64,000 nt of DNA from an uncultured Thiothrix sp. (GCA_902624655.1 CACNYJ010000002.1:1-64000); one strand, 5' to 3'; counted from the first letter of the stretch, positions 43,728 through 53,269 are shown. Numbers and translations: made by a program. Notes: a model not told the origin generated them from the letters alone.

Positions 43728-45475
43728 TATTTGAACAATTGAGAATTATATAATTTAAAGTAATATCCCTTTCTATTAATTAAATCTTCATGATTTCCAT
43801 TTTCTATAATAGAGCCATTTTCCATAACAATAATATTGTTTGCTTTTTCAACAGTTGAGAGCCTATGCGCGATAATAATTGTTGTTTTACCGATTTTGAG
43901 TTGATCTAACGCTTTTTGAATATACTTCTCAGATACAGAATCGAGAGAAGATGTGGCTTCGTCAAAAATTAAAATATGTGAGTTCTTTAAGAAAGCTCTG
44001 GCTATGGCTAATCTTTGTCTTTGCCCTCCAGATAGCAAGACTCCATTTTCTCCAATTATTGTGTCTAATCCATCTGGCATATTATTTACAAAATCGTGAG
44101 AAAAAGATTTTTCAAGAGAAGAATTAATTTCAGAGACAGAAACGTTTTTTTGTCCATAGATAATATTATTTCTTATTGTATCATTGAAAAGAATTGTGTC
44201 TTGACCAACATAACTAATATTATTTCTTAGAGTAGAAAGCTTTAAATCCTTCATATCAATGTTATCAATTTTTATACTTCCACTTGAAGGGTTATAAAGT
44301 CTCGGAATTAAATTAACTAGTGTGGATTTTCCACAACCAGACATACCAACCAATGCAATAAATTCACCAGTTTTTATATGTAAGTTAATATTACGTAAAA
44401 CTGAGCTATCAGAATTTTCATAAGTGAAAGATACATTTTCAAAAATAATATCGTTATTAATATTTAAATCTTCAATTTTGCCATCGTCTTTTTCTTTTTG
44501 CTCATCAATGAGTTCGAAAACGTTTTCCCCGGCAGCAATACCTTGTTGGAGTCTTGCATTAATACTTGCAAGTCCTCTTGCAGGGCCTAAAATCATAAAC
44601 ATTGCAAACATAAATGAAACAAAAGATCCAACAGTTATTGATTCAAGAATAAAGTCAAATGTGGATATGAGAATTATTCCTGACAAAGATGATCCTACTA
44701 TAAGCATAATTACTGCACTATTAATTCCTTCTGTAAAAGCTAAATTCATATGACTAACTTTATTTTTATTATTTGTATATTCAAATTTTTCAATTTCCTT
44801 ATCACGGCCTTTAAATATTTTGACAATTTTGTTTCCTTGGATAACTTCTTGAGCAACATGTATTATCCCTCCGACGGAGTTTTGTGCATCATGAGTAAGC
44901 GATCTAAATTTTTTGTTTAATGTGCTAACTAATATGACGATAAAGGGTGCTGCTAACATAAAGCATAATGTTAACTGCCAGCTCAAATAGGTCATCCATA
45001 CAAGAAGACCAAAAATTGTTAAGGTATCTCGTATTAATATTATTAGACTTCTTGCAGCAACAGATGATAACAGCTCTACATTATGAGATATTCTTGACAT
45101 CAGATCACCTGACGAAGTTTTGTCGTAAAATGACACAGGTAAATTTAGCAAATTTTCAAACATCATTTCTCGAAGACGGAAAACAAGAGATCGACCAACT
45201 TTAGCCATGAAATAAATTGTCAGGAAAATACCGAAAGATCTTATTAAAAATATTGAAAATAAACCAAAAGGTAAAAGAGAAATTACTTCTTGATCTCTTT
45301 GAATAAAACCACCATCAAGAATCGGCTTCATTATTGCAGATAATGCTGGATCACAAACAGCTGTTATAACCATGCCAAAAATCGCAATTGATATTGGAGT
45401 TGAATTATTTTTTAAGGCTATACGTATAAGTCTTTTATATATTTTCCAGCCATTTTTTTGAGTACTTTTTTTCAA
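43727..45475 (-). CDS. msbA: Lipid A ABC exporter MsbA
   Basis: Flips lipid A core across the inner membrane. It has six transmembrane helices in the N-terminal 310 residues and an ABC domain with Walker A GMSGCGKSTLVNL, signature LSGGQRQRLAIARAF and Walker B ILIFDEATSSLDS. No ATG lies near the family N-terminus. A TTG at 45475 gives 582 residues, the same as E. coli MsbA, starting MKKSTQKNGWKIYKRL; a TTG at 45538 would be 21 residues longer and overlap the divergent DUF2062 gene. I prefer the shorter form. It precedes lpxK, as usual. Confidence 0.93.
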   Translation of the reverse strand: MKKSTQKNGWKIYKRLIRIALKNNSTPISIAIFGMVITAVCDPALSAIMKPILDGGFIQRDQEVISLLPFGLFSIFLIRSFGIFLTIYFMAKVGRSLVFRLREMMFENLLNLPVSFYDKTSSGDLMSRISHNVELLSSVAARSLIILIRDTLTIFGLLVWMTYLSWQLTLCFMLAAPFIVILVSTLNKKFRSLTHDAQNSVGGIIHVAQEVIQGNKIVKIFKGRDKEIEKFEYTNNKNKVSHMNLAFTEGINSAVIMLIVGSSLSGIILISTFDFILESITVGSFVSFMFAMFMILGPARGLASINARLQQGIAAGENVFELIDEQKEKDDGKIEDLNINNDIIFENVSFTYENSDSSVLRNINLHIKTGEFIALVGMSGCGKSTLVNLIPRLYNPSSGSIKIDNIDMKDLKLSTLRNNISYVGQDTILFNDTIRNNIIYGQKNVSVSEINSSLEKSFSHDFVNNMPDGLDTIIGENGVLLSGGQRQRLAIARAFLKNSHILIFDEATSSLDSVSEKYIQKALDQLKIGKTTIIIAHRLSTVEKANNIIVMENGSIIENGNHEDLINRKGYYFKLYNSQLFK

Positions 45476-45518
45476 TTTCTTATATACTTTAATTTGATAA
45501 ACTATATATTTTACAGAA

Positions 45519-46022
45519 ATGATTAAAAATGTAATCAAAAGATTATTTCCGAAATTAGATACCGTAAAAGAAGAAAGAATTTTAAAAATATTCGGCCCTG
45601 CTGTTCTTCAGCCTAATTTGTGGCACATAAATAAGAAATCAGTTTCAAGAGGTTTTGCGATTGGTGCTTTTTGCGCATTTCTACCTATTCCTGGGCAAAT
45701 GATTGTAGCATCGTTTCTAGCAATAACTTTTGCTGGAAATCTTCCCATATCTGTTATTTTAACGTGGATAAGTAATCCATTCACATATACGCCTATTTTT
45801 TATTTTGCTTACAAACTTGGTAAAATTTTCACCATTAATGAATCAAGCTTTGAATTAAAGAACGAAGAAATAAACTTAATGTCAAATATTATGCACATAT
45901 GGGAGCCGCTTCTAGTGGGATCCATTATTCTTGCTATAATTGGATCCTTGATAAGTTACATACTAATTAGACTTTATTGGAGATATTATGTTCTTAAAAT
46001 ATGGGCAAAAAGAAAGAATTAA
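45519..46022 (+). CDS. DUF2062 membrane protein
   Basis: A 167-residue protein of the DUF2062 family. It has NLWHINKKSVSRGFAIGAFC (about 33-52) followed by hydrophobic FLPIPGQMIVASFLAITF and ILTWISNPFTYTPIFYFAYKLG, then a last helix at about 124-146. Function unknown; the gene sits in the same lolD-DUF2062-lpxK neighbourhood in many gammaproteobacteria. Here it lies alone on the plus strand between msbA and lolD, with a 43-base divergent gap to the preferred msbA start and 5 bases to the lolD stop. Confidence 0.88.
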   Translation: MIKNVIKRLFPKLDTVKEERILKIFGPAVLQPNLWHINKKSVSRGFAIGAFCAFLPIPGQMIVASFLAITFAGNLPISVILTWISNPFTYTPIFYFAYKLGKIFTINESSFELKNEEINLMSNIMHIWEPLLVGSIILAIIGSLISYILIRLYWRYYVLKIWAKRKN

Positions 46023-46027
46023 AAATT

Positions 46028-46696
46028 TTAAACATAATGAATATTCCCATTTTCAATTATTATTTTTTTATCTAATACTTTTGATAAATCATTATCATGT
46101 GTAGCAATTATAAGACTTGTATTATTAAAGTTCGCTATATCTTTTAATAAAGAGAATATATTTTTAGCATTTTTGCTATCTAAATTACCAGTAGGTTCGT
46201 CGGCAAAAATAATTTTCGGATTGTTTATTATTGCCCTTGCAATTGCAACACGTTGTCTTTCACCACCAGATAATTTATCAATTTGAAAGTTCTTTCGTTC
46301 ACTAAGTCCAACTTTCTCTATAATTTCGTTGACTTTTCTCTCAATCTCTCCCCTGTCAGTTTTTTTCAGTAATAAGGGTAAAGATATATTTTCAGAAACG
46401 TTTAGCTCTTTTATCAAATGATGGAATTGATAGATAAATCCTATTTTTTCTAATCTTAAATTACATAATTCAATTTCGTTAAGGTATGATATATTTACGT
46501 TATCAATAAAAATTTCACCCGAAGAAGTATTTTCTAAACCAGAAATTATATGAAGTAATGTGCTCTTTCCACAACCAGATGAACCACTTATCGCTAAAGT
46601 TTCCCCGTCCATAATTTCAAAAGATATGTTTTTGAGAATATGATTCTTATTTTCTCCATCGTTAAAAGTTTTATTTAAATTTATGCACTTAATCAT
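46028..46696 (-). CDS. lolD: Lipoprotein-release ABC ATPase LolD
   Basis: ATPase powering extraction of lipoproteins from the inner membrane for LolA. The 222-residue protein carries Walker A SGSSGCGKSTLLHII (about 35-49), the LolD-type LEKIGFIYQFHHLIKELNV (about 80-98), signature LSGGERQRVAIARA (about 140-153) and Walker B IIFADEPTGNLDS. One base after lolC/E. FtsE and MacB ATPases share motifs, but the QFHHL segment and the partner fix it. Confidence 0.95.
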   Translation of the reverse strand: MIKCINLNKTFNDGENKNHILKNISFEIMDGETLAISGSSGCGKSTLLHIISGLENTSSGEIFIDNVNISYLNEIELCNLRLEKIGFIYQFHHLIKELNVSENISLPLLLKKTDRGEIERKVNEIIEKVGLSERKNFQIDKLSGGERQRVAIARAIINNPKIIFADEPTGNLDSKNAKNIFSLLKDIANFNNTSLIIATHDNDLSKVLDKKIIIENGNIHYV

Positions 46697-46697
46697 C

Positions 46698-47942
46698 TTA
46701 ATTACCTTTTAATTGTTCTGCAGGCATAGTTTTTGAAGCACTTATTGATGGATATATAGTTGCAAATAATGAAAAAAGAAATGAGATTAATGTAATATAA
46801 ACTAAATCTAAAATTTGTATTTTTGCAGGGACATCGCTAATAAGATATATATCGGAATCAAGAATACTATGGCCTAATATTAACTCAATAAATTTAACAA
46901 TATAATCAAGATTAAGTGAAATAATAGTACCTAAAATTAATCCAAGTACTATTCCAGCGAATCCAAGAAAAACTCCCTGGAAAATAAATATATACATTAT
47001 ATCTTTTGAGTGCATACCAATTGTTTTTAATATTGCTATATCAGATTTTTTTTCAGATACGACCATAAATAATGAGGATATAATATTGAAGGTAGCAACA
47101 AGAACTATTAACAACATTAGCAGCATCAACATTGTTTTTTCCATTTGTAAAGCATTAAAGAAGTTTTTATTCATCATTGTCCAATCAATGACTATATAAT
47201 TTTTATTAGTTTTATCTTTAATAATTTGTGACATCCTTGGTGATTTAAAAAGATCATTAAGTTTAAGTCTCAAGCCAGTTATATTTTGTTTCATATCGTA
47301 AAGTTTTTTTGCCTCTTCTATATCTATATATACAAGATTTTTATCGTACTGTGACATACCAAATTCAAAAATTGAACTTACTTCAAATCTTTTTAGTCTC
47401 GGAATTATTCCTATTAAAGTCGTATTTGCTCTCGGAATAACCAATGTAATTTTATCACCGAGACTTAAGTTCATCTTCCTTGCTAGTTCAATTCCTATTG
47501 ATATTTGATATGGCTTCTTTCCAATATCACTTAATTCTCCCTCAATGATATTTTCCTCAAGGCTTGTAACCTCTTTTTCAAAATTAGGGATTATTCCTTT
47601 TAATTGAACCCCGTGAACGTTACCATTGTTACTGAACATAGCTTGTCCTTCAACATATGGCGCCGAACTAATTACTAATTCATCATTATCAACTGTTTTT
47701 TTTAATTGCTCCCAATTTTTTAAAGTATAATTTTTTTCTGTAATGATTACATGAGAAACCATGCTAAGAATTTTATCTCTCATCTCACTATGAAAACCAT
47801 TCATAATTGACATCACTACTACTATTGCAGATATTCCAAGAGATATACCTATAATAGAAGATTTAGAGATGATTGCTGTGAATCTACTATTTTTTTTAGA
47901 TCTTAAAAATTTTAATGCCATAAAAAAAGATAAATTCTTCAT
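46698..47942 (-). CDS. Lipoprotein-release permease LolC/LolE family
   Basis: A 414-residue permease with one N-terminal helix, a large periplasmic domain (about 50-265) and three C-terminal helices, the LolC/E layout. The start is typical: FMALKFLRSKKNSRFTAIIS, then GISLGISAIVVVMSIMNGFH; the end VYITLISFLFSLFATIYPSI and ASKTMPAEQLKGN also fits. Only one such gene lies with lolD, where E. coli has lolC and lolE. The transporter may be the homodimeric LolF type unless a second paralogue exists elsewhere. One base overlap with ccmHI. Confidence 0.92.
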   Translation of the reverse strand: MKNLSFFMALKFLRSKKNSRFTAIISKSSIIGISLGISAIVVVMSIMNGFHSEMRDKILSMVSHVIITEKNYTLKNWEQLKKTVDNDELVISSAPYVEGQAMFSNNGNVHGVQLKGIIPNFEKEVTSLEENIIEGELSDIGKKPYQISIGIELARKMNLSLGDKITLVIPRANTTLIGIIPRLKRFEVSSIFEFGMSQYDKNLVYIDIEEAKKLYDMKQNITGLRLKLNDLFKSPRMSQIIKDKTNKNYIVIDWTMMNKNFFNALQMEKTMLMLLMLLIVLVATFNIISSLFMVVSEKKSDIAILKTIGMHSKDIMYIFIFQGVFLGFAGIVLGLILGTIISLNLDYIVKFIELILGHSILDSDIYLISDVPAKIQILDLVYITLISFLFSLFATIYPSISASKTMPAEQLKGN

Positions 47943-48847
47943 TATTCCTCTGTTACAATTGAGTTAATTTTTAGAAGTAGATAATTTGAAGACTCAATCC
48001 TAATAGGGTCAGATATTCCTATAAAGTCACCAGGCATTACCATTGCTTTTTTTGTTTTTGATATTCTCGCCTCTACGATAACTTCTTTTGCGGTAGATAA
48101 AGTGTGGTTTTCAATCATATTCATTGTATTATCGAGTTTTACATTATAATTTCTTTTATTTTTTTCAACATTAAAGATTTCAATTGCTAGAGGTGCTCTC
48201 ATACCATTACTTTTTCTAGCATAAACAAATAAAACCTCATTACCAGTAATTTTTTGTAATATTTCCTCATGGACTAAGATCGTTACATCTATAATTGGAT
48301 CTTTAGACTCAAAGAAATGGGAAATTTTATATTTCATATAATCACTTGAATATATATACATTGAAATAGCAAATATTGGAATTAGAAAAATAATAAAAAT
48401 TTTTAAATATTTTCTTTCTAATAAATAAGGATTAAAAGATTTATTATCAACATTTTTAATATCTTTAAAATTTATGTCTATATCTGGTTTTTTCTTTCTT
48501 AATGAAAAAAATATAAAGAAAAGCGAAATTCCTAGTACAATAAATGGTCCATACCATAGTAAAAACGTGGATCCTTTCATCGGCGGATTATATAAAACAT
48601 AATCTGTATATCGGTCAGACATAAATTTATATATATCTTTATCAGATTTCCCATCTTCCAACATCTGTTTAACTTTAAATCGCAAATCTTTTGCAAGTTT
48701 TGAATCTGATTCTGATAAACTTTGATTTTGGCAAACTAAACATCTTAGGTTTTCAATTATTTCGTTATAAATTTTTTCGCTATTTTCGCTCAGCGAAACA
48801 TTCGATGTTAGAATTGATAACAAAAAGAATATAATTTTTATTTTCAT
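47942..48847 (-). CDS. ccmH: CcmH-CcmI fusion lacking the TPR domain
   Basis: Periplasmic/inner-membrane component of heme ligation to apocytochrome c. Signal peptide 1-20; CcmH domain with the redox motif LRCLVCQNQSLSESDS (Cys36 and Cys39); helix about 95-115; second helix about 149-165; C-terminal periplasmic domain about 186-300 (EVLFVYARKSNGMRAPLAI, ISKTKKAMVMPGDFIG) resembling the C-terminal domain of CcmI. The TPR domain that in CcmI binds apocytochrome is missing. 301 residues in all. Overlaps ccmG by 4 bases. Confidence 0.85.
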   Translation of the reverse strand: MKIKIIFFLLSILTSNVSLSENSEKIYNEIIENLRCLVCQNQSLSESDSKLAKDLRFKVKQMLEDGKSDKDIYKFMSDRYTDYVLYNPPMKGSTFLLWYGPFIVLGISLFFIFFSLRKKKPDIDINFKDIKNVDNKSFNPYLLERKYLKIFIIFLIPIFAISMYIYSSDYMKYKISHFFESKDPIIDVTILVHEEILQKITGNEVLFVYARKSNGMRAPLAIEIFNVEKNKRNYNVKLDNTMNMIENHTLSTAKEVIVEARISKTKKAMVMPGDFIGISDPIRIESSNYLLLKINSIVTEE

Positions 48848-49362
48848 TTACTAATATACGGTAAAACCACCTCTTTAAAAAAGTTTCGGTCAATCGGGCC
48901 AATATGCTTGTAAATAATAATACCCTCTTTATTTATTAAAAAAGTTTCGGGCGCTCCATAAACTCCAAAATCTATTCCAATACTACCATCTTTGTCTATT
49001 ATGTTTTTTTTATAGGGGTTACCTCTTTTTTTTAACCAAGATAAAGCTGCCTCTCTATTATCTTTATAATTTAGACCATATATAGTAATTTCTTCATTTT
49101 TATAAATATCAATTAAATTCTCATGCTCTATTGTGCATGCATAACACCAACTTCCCCAAACGTTTATCAATATATAATTTCCTATAAGATCATTGTTACT
49201 AATTATTTCATTATCTATTAAGGTTTTTGATTCAAAACTAGGTATTCTTTTACCAATTAAAGGGGAAGGAATAATTGTCGGGTCTTTATTTAAACCACTA
49301 AAAAGAAAATAAAGAATAACCAAGAAAATGGTTATTGGGATAATTGAGGTCTTGAATTTCAT
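48844..49362 (-). CDS. ccmG: Cytochrome c maturation thioredoxin CcmG (DsbE)
   Basis: Membrane-anchored thioredoxin that reduces the apocytochrome heme-binding cysteines. From ATG 49362 the product is 172 residues: anchor helix about 5-23, then PSPLIGKRIPSFESKTL and the redox site NVWGSWCYACTIEHENL, with the cis-proline region GAPETFLINKEG. I prefer 49362 to an upstream start at 49413 because it puts the helix at the N-terminus and leaves one base after the ccmF stop instead of a 50-base overlap. Confidence 0.92.
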   Translation of the reverse strand: MKFKTSIIPITIFLVILYFLFSGLNKDPTIIPSPLIGKRIPSFESKTLIDNEIISNNDLIGNYILINVWGSWCYACTIEHENLIDIYKNEEITIYGLNYKDNREAALSWLKKRGNPYKKNIIDKDGSIGIDFGVYGAPETFLINKEGIIIYKHIGPIDRNFFKEVVLPYISK

Positions 49363-49363
49363 T

Positions 49364-51304
49364 CTATGTATTTTTTGATAATTTCTCCCTACCAAATATA
49401 CCAAAAATCCCACCTAATATCATTAGAGCAGCGCCATACCAAATTAGCTGAATAAATGGTTTATGATATATTCTTACTACCCATGAATCTGAAGAAAATT
49501 GATCTCCCAATGCAATATAAATATCTCTTAACAGGCTCGAACTTATTGCTGCCTCAGTCATAACATTTTTTTGAATATTGTAAATCCTTTTTTCTGGAAA
49601 AAAAGAAATTAAGTAATTATTATCTTTAAAAGCATCAAAAACTCCTACTTGAGACGAATAATTATTTGATATCTTATTTTCTATACCTACAAATCTAACC
49701 TTTACGTCTTGAAGAATAATTTCAGAACCTTCTTTCATAATAATCTCTTTTTGAGTTGAATAGTATGTACTTATGGTAATTCCAATTATTAAAACACCAA
49801 TGCCAATGTGCGAGAAAGAGTTTGCAAAAATTGTGCTTGGAGTTTTACTAATTATTTTGACAAAGCTATCTTGTTTTTGGATTAGTATTATTTGTATAAC
49901 TTTTACTATAGAAGATAAAATTGTAAAAAAAGCTAGAAACATTGCTAAATAAACTACAAATATATTACTGTCATAGAGATAATTCATAAAAATGTATGAT
50001 ATTAATATCGAATAAAAAAATAATGAAAAAAGATTTTTTTTAAGTTTACTATAATCAGTTTTTTGCCAACTACTATATATTGCAGGCGCCATTAAAAATA
50101 CTATTGGTAACATTAAAACTGAAAATATAAAATTAAAATAAGGTGCGCCAACGGATATCTTACCCAAATCTAAAGTGCTTGTAATTAATGGATATAATGT
50201 ACCTAAAAGAATTGCAAAAGTTGTGATTGTTAAAAATAAATTATTAATTAATAAGATAAATTCTTTCGATGAAATTTCATAGCTTTTTTTTGAAGCAAGT
50301 TTTGGTGACCTTTGAAAATATAACAGTAAAGAGATTCCTACAACAAAAGTAAGAAATAATAAAATATATAAACCTCTTTCTGGATCATTTGCAAATGCAT
50401 GCACGGATACCAATATCCCTGACCTAACTAAAAATGTTCCAAGAAGACTTAATGAAAAAGTTAATATTGACAATAGTATTGTCCAACTTATAAATATCCC
50501 TCTTTTTTCTGAGACTATTAAGGAGTGTAGCAAGGCGGTTATGGCTAACCATGGCATAAAAGATGCATTTTCTACTGGGTCCCAAAACCACCAGCCGCCC
50601 CAACCAAGCTCGTGATAAGCCCACCAGCTTCCAAGTGAAATACCCACAGTTAAAAACATCCAAGATGCGATCACCCATTTCCTTAACCATGAAATCCAAT
50701 CAATTTGAATATTTGAGTTAAGTAAAACAGAAACAGCGAAAACAAAGGGTACGCTAGTACCGACGTAACCTAAGTACAAAAGAGGCGGGTGTATTATTAA
50801 ACCTGGATCTTGAAGAAGTGGATTAAGGTCTCTTCCATTTGGAGGAACTGGAAAAATTCTGTCAAAAGGATTTGATGTGAATATAATAAAAATAATAAAG
50901 AATATAGACAAAATTCCCATAATACCTAACATATCTACAACGAAATCTTTTGGTAAAGATTTTGAATTTTTACCAATTAATGCTGCCCATGCTGATAAAA
51001 CAAGTACCCACAAAAGGATTGATCCTTCATGAGCCCCCCAGACAGCTGAAAACTTATATATGGTATCTAAGTTTAAATTTGAATTATTTGCAACATATTT
51101 CAGTGAAAAATCATTTGTTAGAAATCCATAAGCGAGGATTATAAAAGAAAATAATAAAAATAAAAAATTAAAATTTGTTAACTTCAATGAAATATCATAT
51201 CTAGTATCAACATCAACATATTTTTTTAAGAAAAGTAACGCTGCTGAGCATAAAGATAATGACGCAGCAACACTAAGGAATAAATTACCAAATTCAGTAA
51301 TCAT
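49364..51304 (-). CDS. ccmF: Heme lyase subunit CcmF
   Basis: Large multi-helix component that attaches heme to the CxxCH motif of apocytochrome c. The 646-residue protein has about 14-15 hydrophobic segments, the tryptophan-rich WWD motif GWGGWWFWDPVENASFM (about 227-243), heme-coordinating histidines in HEGSILLWVLVLS and LHSLIVSEKRG, and the block FPVPPNGRDLNPLLQDPGL. Full length. Overlaps ccmE by 4 bases (ATGA). Confidence 0.97.
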   Translation of the reverse strand: MITEFGNLFLSVAASLSLCSAALLFLKKYVDVDTRYDISLKLTNFNFLFLLFSFIILAYGFLTNDFSLKYVANNSNLNLDTIYKFSAVWGAHEGSILLWVLVLSAWAALIGKNSKSLPKDFVVDMLGIMGILSIFFIIFIIFTSNPFDRIFPVPPNGRDLNPLLQDPGLIIHPPLLYLGYVGTSVPFVFAVSVLLNSNIQIDWISWLRKWVIASWMFLTVGISLGSWWAYHELGWGGWWFWDPVENASFMPWLAITALLHSLIVSEKRGIFISWTILLSILTFSLSLLGTFLVRSGILVSVHAFANDPERGLYILLFLTFVVGISLLLYFQRSPKLASKKSYEISSKEFILLINNLFLTITTFAILLGTLYPLITSTLDLGKISVGAPYFNFIFSVLMLPIVFLMAPAIYSSWQKTDYSKLKKNLFSLFFYSILISYIFMNYLYDSNIFVVYLAMFLAFFTILSSIVKVIQIILIQKQDSFVKIISKTPSTIFANSFSHIGIGVLIIGITISTYYSTQKEIIMKEGSEIILQDVKVRFVGIENKISNNYSSQVGVFDAFKDNNYLISFFPEKRIYNIQKNVMTEAAISSSLLRDIYIALGDQFSSDSWVVRIYHKPFIQLIWYGAALMILGGIFGIFGREKLSKNT

Positions 51305-51750
51305 TTATTGCTTAAATCTCCATTTTTTTCTTTCATCATATCAGCTACTTCTGGTGGCATATAGTTTTCATCATGTTTTGCTAAAACTTCATTAGCAACA
51401 AACGTATTGTTATTGATGAGTTTTCCGGTCATAACAACACCTTGTCCTTCTGCAAATAAGTCTGGTAAAATTCCATCGTATTTAACGTTAATTTCTTCGT
51501 TTAAGTCATATATCTTAAAAGTTACCTTTAGACTATCTTTAGATTTTTGAAAGGAATTTACTTTTACCATTCCACCAATCCTTATAAATGAATTTATTGG
51601 AGCTTCTTGTTTTATAATTTGCGACGGTGTATAAAAATAAACCATATTCTTACTAAAGGCATAAATTAATAATGCGCTAAAACTTGAGATAGCAAAAAAG
51701 AAAACAAAAATCTTTATCATCCTTTTTTTATTAGTCTCTGTTATCTTCAT
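51301..51750 (-). CDS. ccmE: Heme chaperone CcmE
   Basis: Carries heme covalently on a histidine in the periplasm and hands it to CcmF. The 149-residue protein has an N-terminal anchor (about 11-31), an OB-fold domain (about 52-124) and the heme-binding LAKHDENYMPPEV with His126 and Tyr130. The start overlaps the end of ccmD by 20 bases in another frame. Confidence 0.96.
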   Translation of the reverse strand: MKITETNKKRMIKIFVFFFAISSFSALLIYAFSKNMVYFYTPSQIIKQEAPINSFIRIGGMVKVNSFQKSKDSLKVTFKIYDLNEEINVKYDGILPDLFAEGQGVVMTGKLINNNTFVANEVLAKHDENYMPPEVADMMKEKNGDLSNK

Positions 51751-51883
51751 CTTTCCTTTTTGAAATCTTATTCTTTAGTTTAAAATGTGGCTGTAAGTAA
51801 CATAATAATAATACTACTATTGAAAATATATAAGCTATATAAACAAATACTGTATGCTTTCCTAAGTAAAGAAACTCAATCAC
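51731..51883 (-). CDS. ccmD: Heme exporter accessory protein CcmD (50 residues)
   Basis: Small membrane protein needed to release holo-CcmE from CcmC. Reading the minus strand from a GTG at 51883 gives 50 codons: MIEFLYLGKHTVFVYIAY, then hydrophobic IFSIVVLLLCYL and a basic tail LKNKISKRKDEDNRD. One helix with an aromatic N-terminal edge and a charged C-terminus is the CcmD pattern. The GTG overlaps the ccmC stop, and the end runs 20 bases into ccmE. Short length and non-ATG start make it easy to miss. Confidence 0.85.
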   Translation of the reverse strand: MIEFLYLGKHTVFVYIAYIFSIVVLLLCYLQPHFKLKNKISKRKDEDNRD

Positions 51884-52604
51884 TTAAATAGTCCTCCATC
51901 CATTTACTTCTTTTCTCTCTATTGTAAATTCCTAATTGAACTCTTTTTATCAATACCGCAATAAAATATACATTAAAAACAAGGAACATATATAAAAGTG
52001 GTAAAAGCATTGAAATATGCATAGATGGCTGTTCAAATTTAGTCACTGATGGTCCTTGGTGTAAGGTATTCCACCATTCAACTGAATAATGAATAATAGG
52101 AATATTTACCAAACCTACAATTGCTAGAAGTGATGTTATTTTTACTGCTTGTCTTTTATCAGAAAAAGCTGAGTAAAGCGCTATAACTCCAATGTATAAA
52201 AACAAAAGTATAAGTTCGGAAGTTAATCGTGCATCCCAAACCCAATAGGTTCCCCATGTTGGCTTACCCCAAACCATGCCAGTTACAAGTGCAATTAAAG
52301 TAAAATAAGCACCAATTGGAGCACATTGGATACTTATAATTTCCATAATCTTTACTTTCCATACAAGTGAAACAAATCCTGTTATTGCCATAAACATATA
52401 AACTTGCAATGATAGCCATGCTGCGGGAACATGGAGATACATAATTCTATAACTTTCACCCTGAAGGTAATCAGATGGTGCGACATAAAGACCCCAGTAA
52501 ATACCAAAGAAAAAAAGTATAAATGTAAATAAACCTAAAAATCTTGACAAATTTTTTGTATTTGTGAAAAAGAATTTTAAGTTTGCAATTTTTGAGATAT
52601 TCAT
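51876..52604 (-). CDS. ccmC: Heme exporter/handling protein CcmC
   Basis: Six-helix protein that presents heme to CcmE. The 242-residue sequence has the tryptophan-rich WGKPTWGTYWVWDARLTSEL (about 111-130), the heme-ligand histidines in YLHVPAAWLS (about 56-65) and EWWNTLHQGPSV (about 176-187). Last bases overlap ccmD. Two bases separate it from ccmB. Confidence 0.97.
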   Translation of the reverse strand: MNISKIANLKFFFTNTKNLSRFLGLFTFILFFFGIYWGLYVAPSDYLQGESYRIMYLHVPAAWLSLQVYMFMAITGFVSLVWKVKIMEIISIQCAPIGAYFTLIALVTGMVWGKPTWGTYWVWDARLTSELILLFLYIGVIALYSAFSDKRQAVKITSLLAIVGLVNIPIIHYSVEWWNTLHQGPSVTKFEQPSMHISMLLPLLYMFLVFNVYFIAVLIKRVQLGIYNREKRSKWMEDYLSD

Positions 52605-52606
52605 TT

Positions 52607-53269
52607 TTAATTATTGATACTAAGAGTTAGTGTATATTTAAGTAAATATGGCATTATAGGTAAAACAAAACAAAGAAGCGCCGTAAGAATATATAGCTGC
52701 ATTTCATAAGGTAAGCCAGATGAAACAGATTCAATAGCACTTGCAGAAAATATCAATATCGGAATATAAAATGGTAAAGTTATGACAGGTACTAAAACAT
52801 TATTCTTCGGTATACCAAGAGTCAAAGACGAGCCAAAGATTCCTATTGAAACTAAAATTGGTGATCCAATAATAAGTGTGAAAAGTATTACGAATGAGTT
52901 TTTCAAAGGAATATCAAAAAATATTGATACTATCGGAATAAAAAATATTATAGGTAGGCAAGTAAATATCCAGCATAAAATAATCTTTAAAAATAATATT
53001 AGCTCTAAAGATGTTTCAGAAGTAAGATAGGTTTCTATGAAACCATTATTATATTCATCCTTGAAAAAATTACTTGAGCTTAATAAAGTAGTAAAAATGA
53101 CAGTAATCCAAACAATTCCAGGAATTATTTTATTTAATAAATTTTTATCGGGTCCGATCAATAAAGGAAAAATAGAAATTATTAGGAAAAAAAATATTAA
53201 AGGTAAAAATATACTATTGAGATTTCTAAAATAACTTTTAAATTCTTTATAAATTATTTTTCTTAGCAT
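52607..53269 (-). CDS. ccmB: Heme exporter subunit CcmB
   Basis: Membrane partner of CcmA; the CcmAB ATPase drives release of heme-loaded CcmE. The 220-residue protein has six hydrophobic segments, the family start IIYKEFKSYFRNLNSIFLPL (about 4-23), FFKDEYNNGFIETYL (about 68-82), and TLGIPKNNVLVPVITLPFYI (about 152-171). Overlaps the ccmA stop by one base. Confidence 0.95.
   Translation of the reverse strand: MLRKIIYKEFKSYFRNLNSIFLPLIFFFLIISIFPLLIGPDKNLLNKIIPGIVWITVIFTTLLSSSNFFKDEYNNGFIETYLTSETSLELILFLKIILCWIFTCLPIIFFIPIVSIFFDIPLKNSFVILFTLIIGSPILVSIGIFGSSLTLGIPKNNVLVPVITLPFYIPILIFSASAIESVSSGLPYEMQLYILTALLCFVLPIMPYLLKYTLTLSINN

Noticed and set aside
45476-45538. Longer msbA reading from a TTG
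   Set aside because: Exceeds the usual MsbA length and overlaps the divergent DUF2062 gene; TTG 45475 gives 582 residues.
49363-49413. Upstream start for ccmG
   Set aside because: It would overlap ccmF by 50 bases and place polar residues before the membrane anchor; ATG 49362 fits better.
53037-53234. Plus-strand frame opposite ccmB
   Set aside because: Lysine-rich antisense product of an AT-rich membrane protein gene, without a ribosome site.
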